Shown one piece after another: positions 26,301 to 33,641 of a DNA stretch of 64,000 nucleotides. Source of the DNA: UBA2991 sp965221735 (GTDB lineage: Bacteria; Chloroflexota; Dehalococcoidia; Tepidiformales; Tepidiformaceae); the NCBI GenBank assembly GCA_965221735.1, contig OZ244910.1, positions 2,666,001 through 2,730,000 of the forward strand, in the 5' to 3' direction. The notes under the pieces were generated by a model. The model was not told the origin of the DNA and did not search any database. It saw nothing but the letters and a program-made list of their open reading frames with translations. Position 1 is the stretch's first letter, and each line of letters begins with the position of its first letter. The translations under genes were made by a program, and so were the position numbers.

Positions 26301-29300
26301 CCCTCCTCGGCCCCATACACCTGCTTGCTGAGATCAGCGTGGCAGCAGAAGTCTGGCTGGACGGTGAATGTCGCGTAGGTGACGTCGGTCACCGTGACCC
26401 GCACGTCCTCGCTGTCGGCGTTGCCGTCCTCGTCGACGGCGTGCACGGTGACCTCGTAGACATTGTCTCCGTCATCGTCCAGCGGGTCCTCGAAGTTCCG
26501 GGCGGACATGGTGAGGACGCCGCTGTCCTGGTCGATGGTGAAGAAGGCCGCGTCGTCGCCGTCCACCGACCAGCTCACGTCTCCCAACGGGTTGCTGGCG
26601 CCGGTCAAGTCCGCGTCGTGGGCCCATTCCTCGTTCTCCTCCACCGTGGCGGCGGCGATGGAGGCAACCGCCACCGAACCGTGGTCGTCGTCCCGGATGG
26701 CGACCAGCGCGTTGGGTTTCGCATACCGGATGTGGTTGCCGACGGCATTCATCCACGTGGTGGATATGCCAATGTACTCGCCGGCCTCGATCAGGGTGTC
26801 CTCGACTGAGCTGATGGTTTTGGTGAATTCAGTCTGTTCAAGCCCTACGCGGACGGCGTCCGCTGTGTTCCCGGTGATCTCGGCGTAGTCGTCGATCTCC
26901 GCCGCCACCGGCAGCGACATGGGCTTGTCGTCGTCACTCCACTGGATACGGCCCACCCAGAACCGGTTCGGCACCGGCGGGTTCAGCCTGAAGAGGAGGG
27001 TGGCGGCGTCGCCTTCGTCGATCACGCGGTCCGGGACCGTGAGCCAGGGCAGGTAATCGGATTCATCATCCTGGATGGTGACCGTGGCGGTCTCTCCCCC
27101 GGGGTGAATGTTGATGCCGGCCGATTCCCCTGACAGCATGACCGTGAATGTCTCATCCTCCTCACGCATAGCATCATTCACGATGGGTATGCTGACCGTC
27201 TTCGTCGTTTCACCTGGTTCGAAGGTCACGTCATGGCTGAGCAGCGGCTGGTAGTCCTCCCAGGGCTGGGCCGTGCCGGGCTCCATTGACACCAGCAATT
27301 TTTGATGTTGGCTGGACGCCATACTCAGGCTCACGGTGACATCGGCGTTGCCAACGTCTTCTCCCACACTCACGTCACTGACGGAGGCTTGTGGTGTGTC
27401 GTCGTCCACGATGGTAATGGTTACGTATTTGAACTGCCACGACACCGGGTCGATACGCCGCCCGTGGGGACCAAAGAGGGAATCCAGCAGCAAGGTGAAG
27501 GTCTCGTTCTCTTCGGGTCTGGAGTCGCCCCGAATCTCAAATTCCAGGGGCAGGGTGTAGACGAGTTTCTCAAACTTATCTACGTTGAAGGAAGATGCGT
27601 CCCCTCTCAGGTGGCACTGGGGGTGTCTCAAAATAGTAGGGTTACTGTGCCAGCGCCTCACGTCCCAATTTCCCCCCGAAGTAACCTTGGCAGTGCTGAT
27701 GTAATCGTGCAGATTGGGTATCCGGGCTAAGGGATACTGAGTCCCCACCTCGCTGATGAAGCAGGTGATGAAGCTGTAATGGGTGTGGTACCTGGCTTCC
27801 AGTGGGGACTCCTCGGCGGATGCGTTCGTGCGTTGCACCTTAACGGTAAGCCGCTTGGGAGTTTCACCGGTGCCCTCTTCCACCCAGGCGGCGTTATTCT
27901 CGTCGAGCCAGATGTTCCAGGCGTCATCGTCTTCTATGGTGGCAAAGGCGGTGGAACGGAGCACCATGATGCTGGGGTCGGACACGCTGATGACGGCGCG
28001 GAAATTCTCATCAATCTCGTTTTCCTTATCGTCCAGCACGGTGGTGGAAACCTGTTTAACCGTTTCACCCGGCGCGAAAGTGACGGACCCTGAACTCACC
28101 GCCGTGTAGTCCTTCTCGCCGCTGATAGTCAGGCCGCCGCCCCTGGCCACGTCATACTCCCCACCAAGCCCATCCATGGTTTGCCACTGGACGGTCACCG
28201 GCGTCGCCTGGGCGGGGGTCAGGGTGATGGTGAAGGTGGCGCTGGGCGTGGCTCCCTCCGTCTCGGTGACCGGCTCAGCGTCGGCGATGGAGACGACCAC
28301 ACCGTCGTCGTCGGTGATGGTTCCCTCGGCGGTGGCGTCGGTAAACCGGGCACCGGGGTCGTCCACCAACTGCACCCGGAAGGTCTCGTCGATTTCGGGC
28401 TCGTTGTCCATGACGGAGTGCACCGTAATGGTTTTTGACAGCTCGCCCGGGACAAAGGTGACGCTCTCAAATCGCTCTATCGCCTGGTAGTCCGGTCCCC
28501 CGGTCGCAGTGTCGTCTTCCGTGACGTAGTTGACGACGATGGTTCGCTCCGACGCCTGGGACAGGATAAGAACGAATTCCAGTGCGTCGCCCTCCTTGGC
28601 CTGCGCGTCACCGATGGACAGCGTCGGACGGGGGTCGTCGTCGCGGACCGTGACCACCGCGGTCCCGATGTCCACCGCAGCGCCGGTGACCGATTCCAGC
28701 AGGACGGTGAATGCCTGGTCCGGCTCGTCCACCTGGTCCTGGTGGACGGTGACCGGGTAGGTTCCGCCGTCGGTCTGGCCAATCGGGATGGTTACCTGAA
28801 CGGGAGAAAGGGCGGTGTAATCGTCGCCCGCCACGGCCACGCCGGAGCCCGCCGCTTCACCGCCGCCGTCCTGGCTCTTGATGGTGAAGGTCACATTCTG
28901 GGCAACCGGCTCGCTCAGGGCCACCGTGAATTTCGCCGAGTTGCCCTCGGCGACGTCTTCCCGTTCAGCGGTTACGTTTAGAACCGGCCCGTCGAGGATG
29001 TACGCCGTGGGCGTTGGAATCCCGTGCGGCACGTAGGTAGAGGCGCAGGGTACGCCAAAGACCTCCTCACAAACATCTTCTGTTTCCTGAAGTCGTCCAT
29101 CTTTCCTGAAGAGCTGTACGTGTAGATTGGGCAGGGTGACGCTCTCTACGCCTTCCCCGGTGACATTGTCGTCCAGGGTGGCGATGGTAAGGATGGCTTC
29201 GGTCGTCCCCGGAAAGATCCTTAGCTCCGGAGCATGAGAAAAGATGTCAAGGAAATAGTCATCGCCTTCCGTCGCCGTCCCACCACCCCATTCAGATGCA

Positions 29301-31165
29301 ATACGCACTTCGTAATCGATGGGGTGGGAGAGCCGGGCGCGGAAGGTTATGGCTTCGCCCTCGCGCACCCGGTCATCGTCGGGCGTGAGGGTGATCTTGA
29401 GGTTGCGGTCGTTGTTGAGGATGGTTCCAGTGGCGGTTACGGAGCCGCTCTGCGGCTGGCAGTCGTCTCCGGGAACGAGACAGGCTTCGACCGCGTCGCT
29501 GAATTCGAGGTACACCCGCTCGTCGGGCTCTTCCAGCCAGTCGGCCTTCACCTCCACGTCAACGTACCATCTCACCTCTCCCGGCATGAAGGTCAGCGTA
29601 CCCGGACTGATGGCAGTGTAGTCCACTGCTCTGGTGGCGTCGCCGCCGCTGCCCTCCTTGTAGTCCACGGTGACTTCGACACCGCTGGGATTGCTCAGGC
29701 TGACGGGGAATCGCAACATGGCGGTGGGATCATCCCCACCATAGCGGTGAGGGTCGGGCTCCACCACTTCCGGCGACCCGAAGATAAAGTGCGGCTTCGG
29801 GTCATCGTCCTCGATGGTGACCCTGGTGAACAGGACCCGGTTGCCTCCCTGAATGGGTTGGCCGGTCTGCGTGCGGAACTGCAGGCCGGAGGTGGCAAAG
29901 GTCCGGATGTAAAAGCACTCATCGGCCTCGTGCATAGGGTCGGAGGCGGTGGGCACACTAAAGATGAAGTTCTGATCGCCTCCCCTGAGTACGTACTCGG
30001 TGTACTCGTAAGTCTGGTAGTCAATATTCGGCTGGGCGTAGTCGTCCGCTCCGAACCCGCACGGTTTCTGGCTCCCGAACTGATGGCCCGCTACGTTGAC
30101 GTAAAATTCCGCCGACTCCCCAGCCAAGAGTTCCCGCTCCAGAGTGAAGGTGATCTGGGCTTCGCCGCCCTCCGCTACCGAAATGTCCGGAATCTCCGCA
30201 AACAGGGGCGTCTCATTGTCCGTGATGAACCATATCGAATAGATGGCATCATCAGGCTCACCGTCGCCGTCCAGGTCGGGGAACGTCAGGTTGCCCGTGG
30301 GGTTGCTCAGTTCGAGGATGATGGTTTCGGTTGCTTCCACCAGGGTGTCTTCTTTGGTCTCAACACGTATCCTCCTGATAGCTGCATACGGGTCGAAGGC
30401 ATTGAGACGCAGGTTGAAGGGAGCCCATTTGTCGAAGTCCGCCGCGCCGGCGGTGCTGTCTGCAACCCCTATCCTGGCCTGAACGGTGCCCTGGCCCGTC
30501 CTCTCTGTTCGCACGTTGTTGTGGCCGGATTCTCCCTCAGTCAGAGTGCCGCCGGGGTCCAGTGACACTTCGTACTTCTCGCGCTCGGTGATGGTGACGT
30601 CGATGGTGAGTTCTGACTTGTTACCCGGAAATCGGGCATTAACTCCTGAGTCGGCGTGTTGGACCTCCAGATGCACCTGGAAGTTCTCATTCCCCTCCAC
30701 TTCGTAGTCCCAATTGATGGGCACCTTGATGGTTGTTTTCGAGGCCCCAGAGGAAGTCATATCAAGCCAGCCATAAGGGTTAGTATGACTGAGGGAGGCA
30801 TTCTCGTAATCGGAGCCGTTCTCGGCAGTGCCATCAATTGTATTTACAGCTATGAAAGCCCCACTGCCTTGGTAGGAGAGGTTCAGGGTCAGCTCGGCGC
30901 CGTCGTCTTCCATTACCGTCGCAGTGGGGGACGGATCCACGGTGATAAGCTCGTTGTTGGTCTGGGCGGCAATCGGCGGCGGGGCGAGGGCGATGAGCGA
31001 GACGGCGGCGACGGCGATGGCCCAGCGCCGCGAGCCGGGGTAGGCTGGCGCTGCCAGGAGGGCGCAGTCCGGGAGAACGTGGAGTGAGCGGCGAGGGTGA
31101 GGTCTTGTATGCCAGGGGGCGCACCTCCACATCCGTCGGGCAGACGAGAGTGAGTGTAGCGGCAT
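14366..31165 (-). CDS. Giant secreted Calx-beta repeat protein (5599 residues)
   Basis: A single uninterrupted frame of 16.8 kb. ATG 31165 is the longest start; ATG 31132 is an alternative, and neither has a clear Shine-Dalgarno. A signal sequence (WAIAVAAVSLIALAPPPIAA-Q) ends near residue 67. Nearly the whole protein consists of Calx-beta domains recognisable by EGG/EGD starts and TITDDD ends, which bind calcium in the family. One cadherin-like domain lies at about residues 1495-1600. The core at about 1745-4117 is ten two-domain repeats. The C-terminus holds two copies of a Cys-bounded helical module (LPSDAVTV ... NSRWDRT ... LEQC) flanking a Calx-beta domain. A surface or matrix adhesin is likely. 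No export partner gene or sortase-type anchor is visible. It is divergent from a MarR regulator. Confidence 0.92.
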   Translation of the reverse strand: MPLHSLSSARRMWRCAPWHTRPHPRRSLHVLPDCALLAAPAYPGSRRWAIAVAAVSLIALAPPPIAAQTNNELITVDPSPTATVMEDDGAELTLNLSYQGSGAFIAVNTIDGTAENGSDYENASLSHTNPYGWLDMTSSGASKTTIKVPINWDYEVEGNENFQVHLEVQHADSGVNARFPGNKSELTIDVTITEREKYEVSLDPGGTLTEGESGHNNVRTERTGQGTVQARIGVADSTAGAADFDKWAPFNLRLNAFDPYAAIRRIRVETKEDTLVEATETIILELSNPTGNLTFPDLDGDGEPDDAIYSIWFITDNETPLFAEIPDISVAEGGEAQITFTLERELLAGESAEFYVNVAGHQFGSQKPCGFGADDYAQPNIDYQTYEYTEYVLRGGDQNFIFSVPTASDPMHEADECFYIRTFATSGLQFRTQTGQPIQGGNRVLFTRVTIEDDDPKPHFIFGSPEVVEPDPHRYGGDDPTAMLRFPVSLSNPSGVEVTVDYKEGSGGDATRAVDYTAISPGTLTFMPGEVRWYVDVEVKADWLEEPDERVYLEFSDAVEACLVPGDDCQPQSGSVTATGTILNNDRNLKITLTPDDDRVREGEAITFRARLSHPIDYEVRIASEWGGGTATEGDDYFLDIFSHAPELRIFPGTTEAILTIATLDDNVTGEGVESVTLPNLHVQLFRKDGRLQETEDVCEEVFGVPCASTYVPHGIPTPTAYILDGPVLNVTAEREDVAEGNSAKFTVALSEPVAQNVTFTIKSQDGGGEAAGSGVAVAGDDYTALSPVQVTIPIGQTDGGTYPVTVHQDQVDEPDQAFTVLLESVTGAAVDIGTAVVTVRDDDPRPTLSIGDAQAKEGDALEFVLILSQASERTIVVNYVTEDDTATGGPDYQAIERFESVTFVPGELSKTITVHSVMDNEPEIDETFRVQLVDDPGARFTDATAEGTITDDDGVVVSIADAEPVTETEGATPSATFTITLTPAQATPVTVQWQTMDGLGGEYDVARGGGLTISGEKDYTAVSSGSVTFAPGETVKQVSTTVLDDKENEIDENFRAVISVSDPSIMVLRSTAFATIEDDDAWNIWLDENNAAWVEEGTGETPKRLTVKVQRTNASAEESPLEARYHTHYSFITCFISEVGTQYPLARIPNLHDYISTAKVTSGGNWDVRRWHSNPTILRHPQCHLRGDASSFNVDKFEKLVYTLPLEFEIRGDSRPEENETFTLLLDSLFGPHGRRIDPVSWQFKYVTITIVDDDTPQASVSDVSVGEDVGNADVTVSLSMASSQHQKLLVSMEPGTAQPWEDYQPLLSHDVTFEPGETTKTVSIPIVNDAMREEDETFTVMLSGESAGINIHPGGETATVTIQDDESDYLPWLTVPDRVIDEGDAATLLFRLNPPVPNRFWVGRIQWSDDDKPMSLPVAAEIDDYAEITGNTADAVRVGLEQTEFTKTISSVEDTLIEAGEYIGISTTWMNAVGNHIRYAKPNALVAIRDDDHGSVAVASIAAATVEENEEWAHDADLTGASNPLGDVSWSVDGDDAAFFTIDQDSGVLTMSARNFEDPLDDDGDNVYEVTVHAVDEDGNADSEDVRVTVTDVTYATFTVQPDFCCHADLSKQVYGAEEGDGIRVSVYPRFDTSTPVSLKWATAEDTKGGNPAAATDYTPSTTPTKLSWRAGGTGTTGTSQTFTIATTEDALVEPNETFLLRFTEGMAGETDDVAFTFASALDGAVRTDRNEADATLTIGNDDEPELTVGDASIAEGGTAEFTVTLSAVSGRDVTVQWTTGDDPAEGAAQATADSDYTAVTTARTATIAAGSTTATIKVETTEDVIDEPDETFVVALASPTNATLGSPSTGTGTITDDDDAATTATLGVSPASVGEGAGATTVTVTATLGGTTTFATDKTVSVTVGRDGDAAVSGTDYTKVDAFEITIAAGRSSGSKTFTLTPTADALDEADETLTVHATAAGLTISDAGVAITDDDATPELTVGDASVAEGGTAEFTVTLSAVSGRDVTVQWTTGDDPAEGAAQATADSDYTAVTTARTATIAAGSTTATIEVETTEDVIDEPDETFVVALASPTNATLGSPSTGTGTITDDDDAATTATLGVSPASVGEGAGATTVTVTATLGGTTTFATDKTVSVTVGRDGDAAVSGTDYTKVDAFEITIAAGRSSGSKTFTLTPTADALDEADETLTVHATAAGLTISDAGVAITDDDATPELTVGDASVAEGGTAEFTVTLSAVSGRDVTVQWTTGDDPAEGAAQATADSDYTAVTTARTATIAAGDTTAKVEVQTTEDAIDEPDETFVVTLASPTNATLGTSSVGTGTITDDDAAPTEGKPQVTPVEEPADPEQPLSVAENVETAPTFTYTVTLTGTAFAEDKKVTVTVGTEADAAVSGTDYTKVDSFDLTIKAGELSGSGQFTLDPIDDTLDEDDETVTLTAELEGVAVDAATLTITDDDATPELTVGDASIAEGGTAEFTVTLSAVSGRDVTVQWTTGDDPAEGAAQATADSDYTAVTTARTATIAAGSTTATIEVETTEDVIDEPDETFVVALASPTNATLGSPSTGTGTITDDDDAATTATLGVSPASVGEGAGATTVTVTATLGGTTTFATDKTVSVTVGRDGDAAVSGTDYTKVDAFEITIAAGRSSGSKTFTLTPTADALDEADETLTVHATAAGLTISDAGVAITDDDATPELTVGDASVAEGGTAEFTVTLSAVSGRDVTVQWTTGDDPAEGAAQATADSDYTAVTTARTATIAAGDTTAKVEVQTTEDAIDEPDETFVVTLASPTNATLGTSSVGTGTITDDDAAPTEGKPQVTPVEEPADPEQPLSVAENVETAPTFTYTVTLTGTAFAEDKKVTVTVGTEADAAVSGTDYTKVDSFDLTIKAGELSGSGQFTLDPIDDTLDEDDETVTLTAELEGVAVDAATLTITDDDATPELTVGDASIAEGGTAEFTVTLSAVSGRDVTVQWTTGDDPAEGAAQATADSDYTAVTTARTATIAAGSTTATIEVETTEDVIDEPDETFVVALASPTNATLGSPSTGTGTITDDDDAATTATLGVSPASVGEGAGATTVTVTATLGGTTTFATDKTVSVTVGRDGDAAVSGTDYTKVDAFEITIAAGRSSGSKTFTLTPTADALDEADETLTVHATAAGLTISDAGVAITDDDATPELTVGDASVAEGGTAEFTVTLSAVSGRDVTVQWTTGDDPAEGAAQATADSDYTAVTTARTATIAAGSTTATIEVETTEDVIDEPDETFVVALASPTNATLGSPSTGTGTITDDDDAATTATLGVSPASVGEGAGATTVTVTATLGGTTTFATDKTVSVTVGRDGDAAVSGTDYTKVDAFEITIAAGRSSGSKTFTLTPTADALDEADETLTVHATAAGLTISDAGVAITDDDATPELTVGDASVAEGGTAEFTVTLSAVSGRDVTVQWTTGDDPAEGAAQATADSDYTAVTTARTATIAAGSTTATIEVETTEDVIDEPDETFVVALASPTNATLGSPSTGTGTITDDDDAATTATLGVSPASVGEGAGATTVTVTATLGGTTTFATDKTVSVTVGRDGDAAVSGTDYTKVDAFEITIAAGRSSGSKTFTLTPTADALDEADETLTVHATAAGLTISDAGVAITDDDATPELTVGDASVAEGGTAEFTVTLSAVSGRDVTVQWTTGDDPAEGAAQATADSDYTAVTTARTATIAAGSTTATIEVETTEDVIDEPDETFVVALASPTNATLGSPSTGTGTITDDDDAATTATLGVSPASVGEGAGATTVTVTATLGGTTTFATDKTVSVTVGRDGDAAVSGTDYTKVDAFEITIAAGRSSGSKTFTLTPTADALDEADETLTVHATAAGLTISDAGVAITDDDATPELTVGDASVAEGGTAEFTVTLSAVSGRDVTVQWTTGDDPAEGAAQATADSDYTAVTTARTATIAAGSTTATIEVETTEDVIDEPDETFVVALASPTNATLGSPSTGTGTITDDDDAATTATLGVSPASVGEGAGATTVTVTATLGGTTTFATDKTVSVTVGRDGDAAVSGTDYTKVDAFEITIAAGRSSGSKTFTLTPTADALDEADETLTVHATAAGLTISDAGVAITDDDATTLPALWVGEGAVGEGGKVYFIIELSAVSTQAVTVEWRTADDTSVGAHQAIAGTDYTAVTPARTVTIAAGATRVMVTVQTIQDSLVEGKETFRVMLQNPTNATLGDAVGTGTILDDDEPPLPAVSVGDATVAEGGTAQFTITLSAVSTQAVMVEWRTADDTSTGAHRAIAGTDYTAVTSARTATIAAGAASVTVEVQTTQDSLDEENETFLVTLQNPAKATLGDATGTATITDDDASPQVSVSDAASVVEGNNPAVTTDMTFTVSLSRVTSKQVTVPFTLGGTAAEGSDYTAPASLAVTVPPMTTGANIVVAVTGDTVKEDDETIVVTLGTPTNATLSTAVGAGTGTGIIKDDEAEKQIDADVTLRLSPPIIPENGGSKGASYVTATLSEPLTEDVTLQLDATAVAPAGAGEFVLSQNRRLVIRAGATESAGIVTVTAVDDDVVTSDKIIEISAVVVHPARLQAPDSAELKIIDDDLPVTPLATVGYERSAYTLGEDGRIDIGVVMSAAQTSEVVVRYNLHAPSPILGGSSDVIAKGDGLAGADYAGELVFAAGETRRVLKLYGVDNDIVEADEEVTLGLWVHTGDVKAGAPATVTLTDDDRSHLFFARTTSAVEEGGQQSILVRMNKAHQDPVSVALGVGGTATAGADYTALPQSVTFSPGTENLYLIVDTLTDGITEGTETLEIMLGAVTGFGVQVIPSAGTHQVEIADSRGAPKPTRARLNVTPGAVDEDAGATNVMVSATLGGTTTFTEDKTVSVTVGRDGDAAVSGTDYVAVNGFTITIPAGQASGQQSFMLTPTDDAAAEQHEALTVHGTAAGLSVADATVTITDDDGTAPTAARLIVNPAAVAEGAGATQVNVTATLVGSGTLPQSTTVSVNVGSQGDGAVSGTDYAAVSGFTITIPAGQASGQHTFTLTPTDDAADEPNEALTVHGTAAGLSVADATVTITDNDSDPQASVTVRFAQAAYTLNEDARLRIDVVMSAVQTSEVVVRYTLHAASTTLGGSADVRVLGDRRAGAGYDGEVVFAAGEARRVLHLSSVDNDIVEPDEEVTISLAAHTGNVSVGTSTTVTLTDDDSAHLFFIKAGSSVEEGGQQSIRVHMSKPHQDPVSVALSIGGTATADADYAALARSVTLSPGTENLYLAVSALTDGVTEGTETLDITLGAITGVGVTLDHDRIRHQLEITDGVGQLGQRQDAQSCASYLPSDAVTVAEVKTWRYENYDREHIERWNRVLAALGVYTGRTAMTAVEAAEIQARFNNSRWDRAARTLQALEDCANGVDNPPPPTPEISIAADGDITEGGVATFTISANPSPAEAITLSVSVAQSGDFGVTTGTRTVTIGTDGAGSLSVATTDDATDEPDGSVTVAVDSGTGYTVSAVAGVATAAVVDDDDPPPPLECTPELPSDAVTVTEVETWRDEYTHDEHVSRWNRVLAALGEDTGEEPMTAQEARDIKSRIDNSRWDRTVRTLDALEQCAGSTGAT
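18816..25925 (-). repeat. Ten tandem 705/735-bp repeats in the giant gene
   Basis: Anchor positions of the first domain recur at 19467, 20172, 20877, 21582, 22287, 23022, 23727, 24462, 25167 and 25872. The spacing is 705 bp eight times and 735 bp twice, for a total of 7110 bp. Each unit pairs one domain (ATPELTVGDAS..) with one of two partners: eight copies of one type and two copies of a longer one (with EGKPQVTPVEEPADPEQPL). Copies differ by only a few bases. A 1440-bp super-unit (735+705) is itself duplicated (22287-23727 and 23727-25167). Confidence 0.95.
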
Positions 31166-31284
31166 CGGATGCTACTACATGGTGTTCTATGCTTCAACAT
31201 CCAATGCCGTCGAGGCGATGCGCGGCACGGTGTATAGTCGGCCTGCCAACCTGACGAGTCCGATCGCGTGGAGGACGCTTTCCC
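31166..31284. promoter_or_regulatory. Shared divergent intergenic region, giant gene / MarR
   Basis: Only 119 bp separate the start of the giant Calx-beta gene (leftward) from the MarR gene (rightward). TATAGT at 31233-31238 is a plausible -10 for the MarR side. MarR proteins commonly bind such divergent regions, so both genes may be controlled here. No palindromic operator was evident by eye. Confidence 0.4.
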
Positions 31285-31710
31285 TTGGTACCGTCTCGCA
31301 GCGAGAGCAGCCTGCTTCAGATCATCGACCTGGGCACCCTGGTCGAGCGACGCTGGAGCCGGGCGCTAGACTCGCACGGCATCTCCGTGGGGGAGCACCG
31401 CGTCCTCGCCGCCCTCGTAGAGGGAGACCCCCAGACCGCGGTGGACATCATCCCGCTGGTGACGCTGGAACAGTCGCTCGTCAGCCGGACGCTGCAGCGC
31501 CTTTACGACAAGGGCCTGGTCTCGCGGCGACGCTCGCGGACGGACCGCAGAAGCGTGACGCTGCGCGCCACGGCCGACGGGGAGCAGCTGGTGCGGCGGC
31601 TGGCCGAACTGCTCCAGGAAGTGGAGGACGAGGTGTGCCGCGGCGTCCCCGAGCGGGAACTGCTCCAGACCAGGCAGGTCGTGGCGGCACTGCTCGCCAA
31701 CCTTGAATAA
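31285..31710 (+). CDS. MarR-family transcriptional regulator
   Basis: The 141-residue winged-helix protein has the MarR pattern: helix LERRWSRALDSHGISVGEHR-like N-terminus, recognition segment TLEQSLVSRTLQRLYDKGLV at about 60-79, and the wing SRRRSRTDRRSVTLRATADG (RxDRRS signature). The TTG start is supported by GGAGG ten bases upstream. It likely acts as a dimeric repressor responding to a small ligand. Its targets may be itself, the divergent giant surface-protein gene, or the methyltransferase that follows 70 bp downstream. Confidence 0.92.
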   Translation: MVPSRSESSLLQIIDLGTLVERRWSRALDSHGISVGEHRVLAALVEGDPQTAVDIIPLVTLEQSLVSRTLQRLYDKGLVSRRRSRTDRRSVTLRATADGEQLVRRLAELLQEVEDEVCRGVPERELLQTRQVVAALLANLE

Positions 31711-31779
31711 GATGCAGACTGCGACGGGCTCGGTCGCCGCGATGCAACGCGCCCGGGTCCTGTGCGGAGAGAGGCACGG

Positions 31780-32595
31780 ATGACAATGACGAGTTCCGAC
31801 TCGGTGTACACCATGGGCTACGAGGAATTCGTGCTGTTTCAGGAGCGCCTCACCCAGTCGGCGAGCGCGAGTTTCCTCATCCCCCAGCTGAAGCCCGGGC
31901 AGCACCTGCTGGACGTCGGCTGCGGGGCCGGGTTCCTCTCGCTGAGGCTGGCCGGGGCCGTGACGCCGGGGGAGCTGCACGGCGTCGACATCGAGCCGTC
32001 GCAGGTCGACGCCGCCCGGGCGCTGGCCGCCGAGCGCGGCTGCTCCAACGCCGCCTTCCAGGTCGCCGATGCGCTGGACCTGCCCTTCGCGGACGGCTCC
32101 TTCGACGTCGTCCACATGGGCGGCCTCCTGCTCCATGTCCCCGACACGGCCCGGGCGCTGGCGGAGGCGAAGCGGGTGCTGAAGCCGGGGGGCATGGTGG
32201 CGTGCCGGGACCTTTTGGCCGACTCGTCCTTCGCCCACCCCGAACTGGGGGTGATGAGACGCTCGTGGGAGGTCTTCGCTGACCTGATCGCTGCGGACGG
32301 CGGCCACCCGCTCATCGCCCGGGAGCTGAAGGCGCACCTGCAGCAGGCCGGCTTTGCGGACATCCGTGTGTCCTTCGGCATGGAGACCCACCAGGCCCCT
32401 GAGGAGGTGGAGTTCTTCCACCTCATGATCAGGAAGTGGTTTCTGGACGGCGGGCCCGCGACGGCCGCGGTGGGCTATGGTGCCCTGTCTTCGGATCTCA
32501 GGTCCATGATCGAGCGCGACTTGGAGGTATGGCGGCAGGAACCCTCGGCCGTGGCTGGGATCGCCTTCGGCCACGCCGTCGCCGTCCGCCGCTAG
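31780..32595 (+). CDS. Class I SAM-dependent methyltransferase
   Basis: This 271-residue protein has the Rossmann methyltransferase signatures: motif I LLDVGCGAGFLSLRLA at about 44-59, GVDIEPSQV (acidic residue binding SAM ribose), VADALDLPFADGSFDVVHM (post II/motif II) and RVLKPGGMVACRDL (motif III), as in UbiE/COQ5-like enzymes. ATG 31780 is preferred to an upstream GTG because GGAGAGAGG lies six bases before it. The substrate is unknown, probably a small molecule. It lies just downstream of the MarR gene in the same direction and may be co-transcribed. Confidence 0.9.
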   Translation: MTMTSSDSVYTMGYEEFVLFQERLTQSASASFLIPQLKPGQHLLDVGCGAGFLSLRLAGAVTPGELHGVDIEPSQVDAARALAAERGCSNAAFQVADALDLPFADGSFDVVHMGGLLLHVPDTARALAEAKRVLKPGGMVACRDLLADSSFAHPELGVMRRSWEVFADLIAADGGHPLIARELKAHLQQAGFADIRVSFGMETHQAPEEVEFFHLMIRKWFLDGGPATAAVGYGALSSDLRSMIERDLEVWRQEPSAVAGIAFGHAVAVRR

Positions 32596-32769
32596 CGGGA
32601 GTCGAGCCTGAGGACCAGGGCAATCCGGGGCATGGCTCCGGCCCCGCGAGCCGGAGGGCTATTGCCGGCCCCGGCTCCTTGGGGTCCGGGCCGAGCCCGC
32701 ACATCCCACCTCAATCAAGGTCTCCTGGGGCCGGGGCCTGACGGAAGCCTTCCGGGAGGCGTGGGGGGC

Positions 32770-33419
32770 GGCCTGGCGGTCGTCGCCTCTCCAGTTGGCG
32801 ACGTGCGGGACAGCTACCGGGAGCTGATCGAGGAGAGCGCCGCGGGCGGAGCGCAGGCGCTCGTGCTGCTGACGTTCTGGACGGAGGCGGTGGTCATCCT
32901 GCGGGAGTCGCTGGAGAGCGGCCGCTACGACCAGTTCCTGCTTGGCGACGCCCTCCGGCGAGGAGGTCTCGCCGCCGCCGACTGCTGCGGCGAGCTGGCG
33001 AACGTGTACGGGACTGCCAGCGGGCCGTTCCATGGGAACGCCTCGACCGTCGCCTGGGACGCGAGTTCCGGGCAGCATACGGCCGGGACACCGAGGCCAC
33101 CTACGCAAAGGAGACGTACGACGCCGCCATCGCGGTCATGCTGGCTGCCGAGGCGGCGGGGAGCGTGTCCCGGACCGCCATCCGCGACGAACTGCGCGGG
33201 GTGGGGAGCGCCCCGGGGGAGCTGGCCCTGGCCGGGCCGGAGGGCGTCGCCCGGGCCATAGGCATCGTCCGCGAGGGCGGCGAGATCGACTACGAGGGCG
33301 CTTCGAGCCCGCTGGACTGGGACGAGCACGGCGATCTCCGGCGGGGCTACATCGGCATCTGGCGACTCACCGCCGACGACGAAGTCGAGGACGTAGAGGC
33401 GTGGCCCTACGAGCGCTGA
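32770..33419 (+). pseudogene. Branched-chain amino-acid ABC binding protein, decayed
   Basis: The C-terminal half of a periplasmic-binding-protein type 1 (Leu/Ile/Val family) is recognisable: VRDSYRELIEESAAGGAQAL near 32810, then after a one-base frameshift near 33058 FRAAYGRDTEATYAKETYDA, and the family-typical tail IDYEGASSPLDWDEHGDLRR with GYIGIWR. The N-terminal half and signal peptide are absent. No permease or ATPase genes remain nearby, so the transporter operon is lost. Confidence 0.75.
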
Positions 33420-33612
33420 CGCAGCCTGCACATCATCGTCTACCGGCGGCCTGCCGGGCAGGATACCGGGCCCGGTCGGCCCGGGTCAGCGGGAGTGGCG
33501 CGAGTTCCGCGAGGGAACGATCGTCGCCTTGCGGACTGGCAGGAGGCACATTGACCCGCGGTGGAGACGTGACCCATCAAGCGGTCCGCCTCGCACCGGT
33601 TCCGGGCCATAG

Positions 33613-33618
33613 TAAACT
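33613..33618 (+). promoter_or_regulatory. -10-like element before the second Uma2 gene
   Basis: TAAACT, within TAGTAAACTGAG, lies 23 bases before ATG 33642. The same context (TAGTAGACTGAG) precedes the third Uma2 gene at identical spacing, suggesting conserved promoters among the paralogues. Confidence 0.4.
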
Positions 33619-33641
33619 GAGGCTGCGCGGGAGCGAGATCG

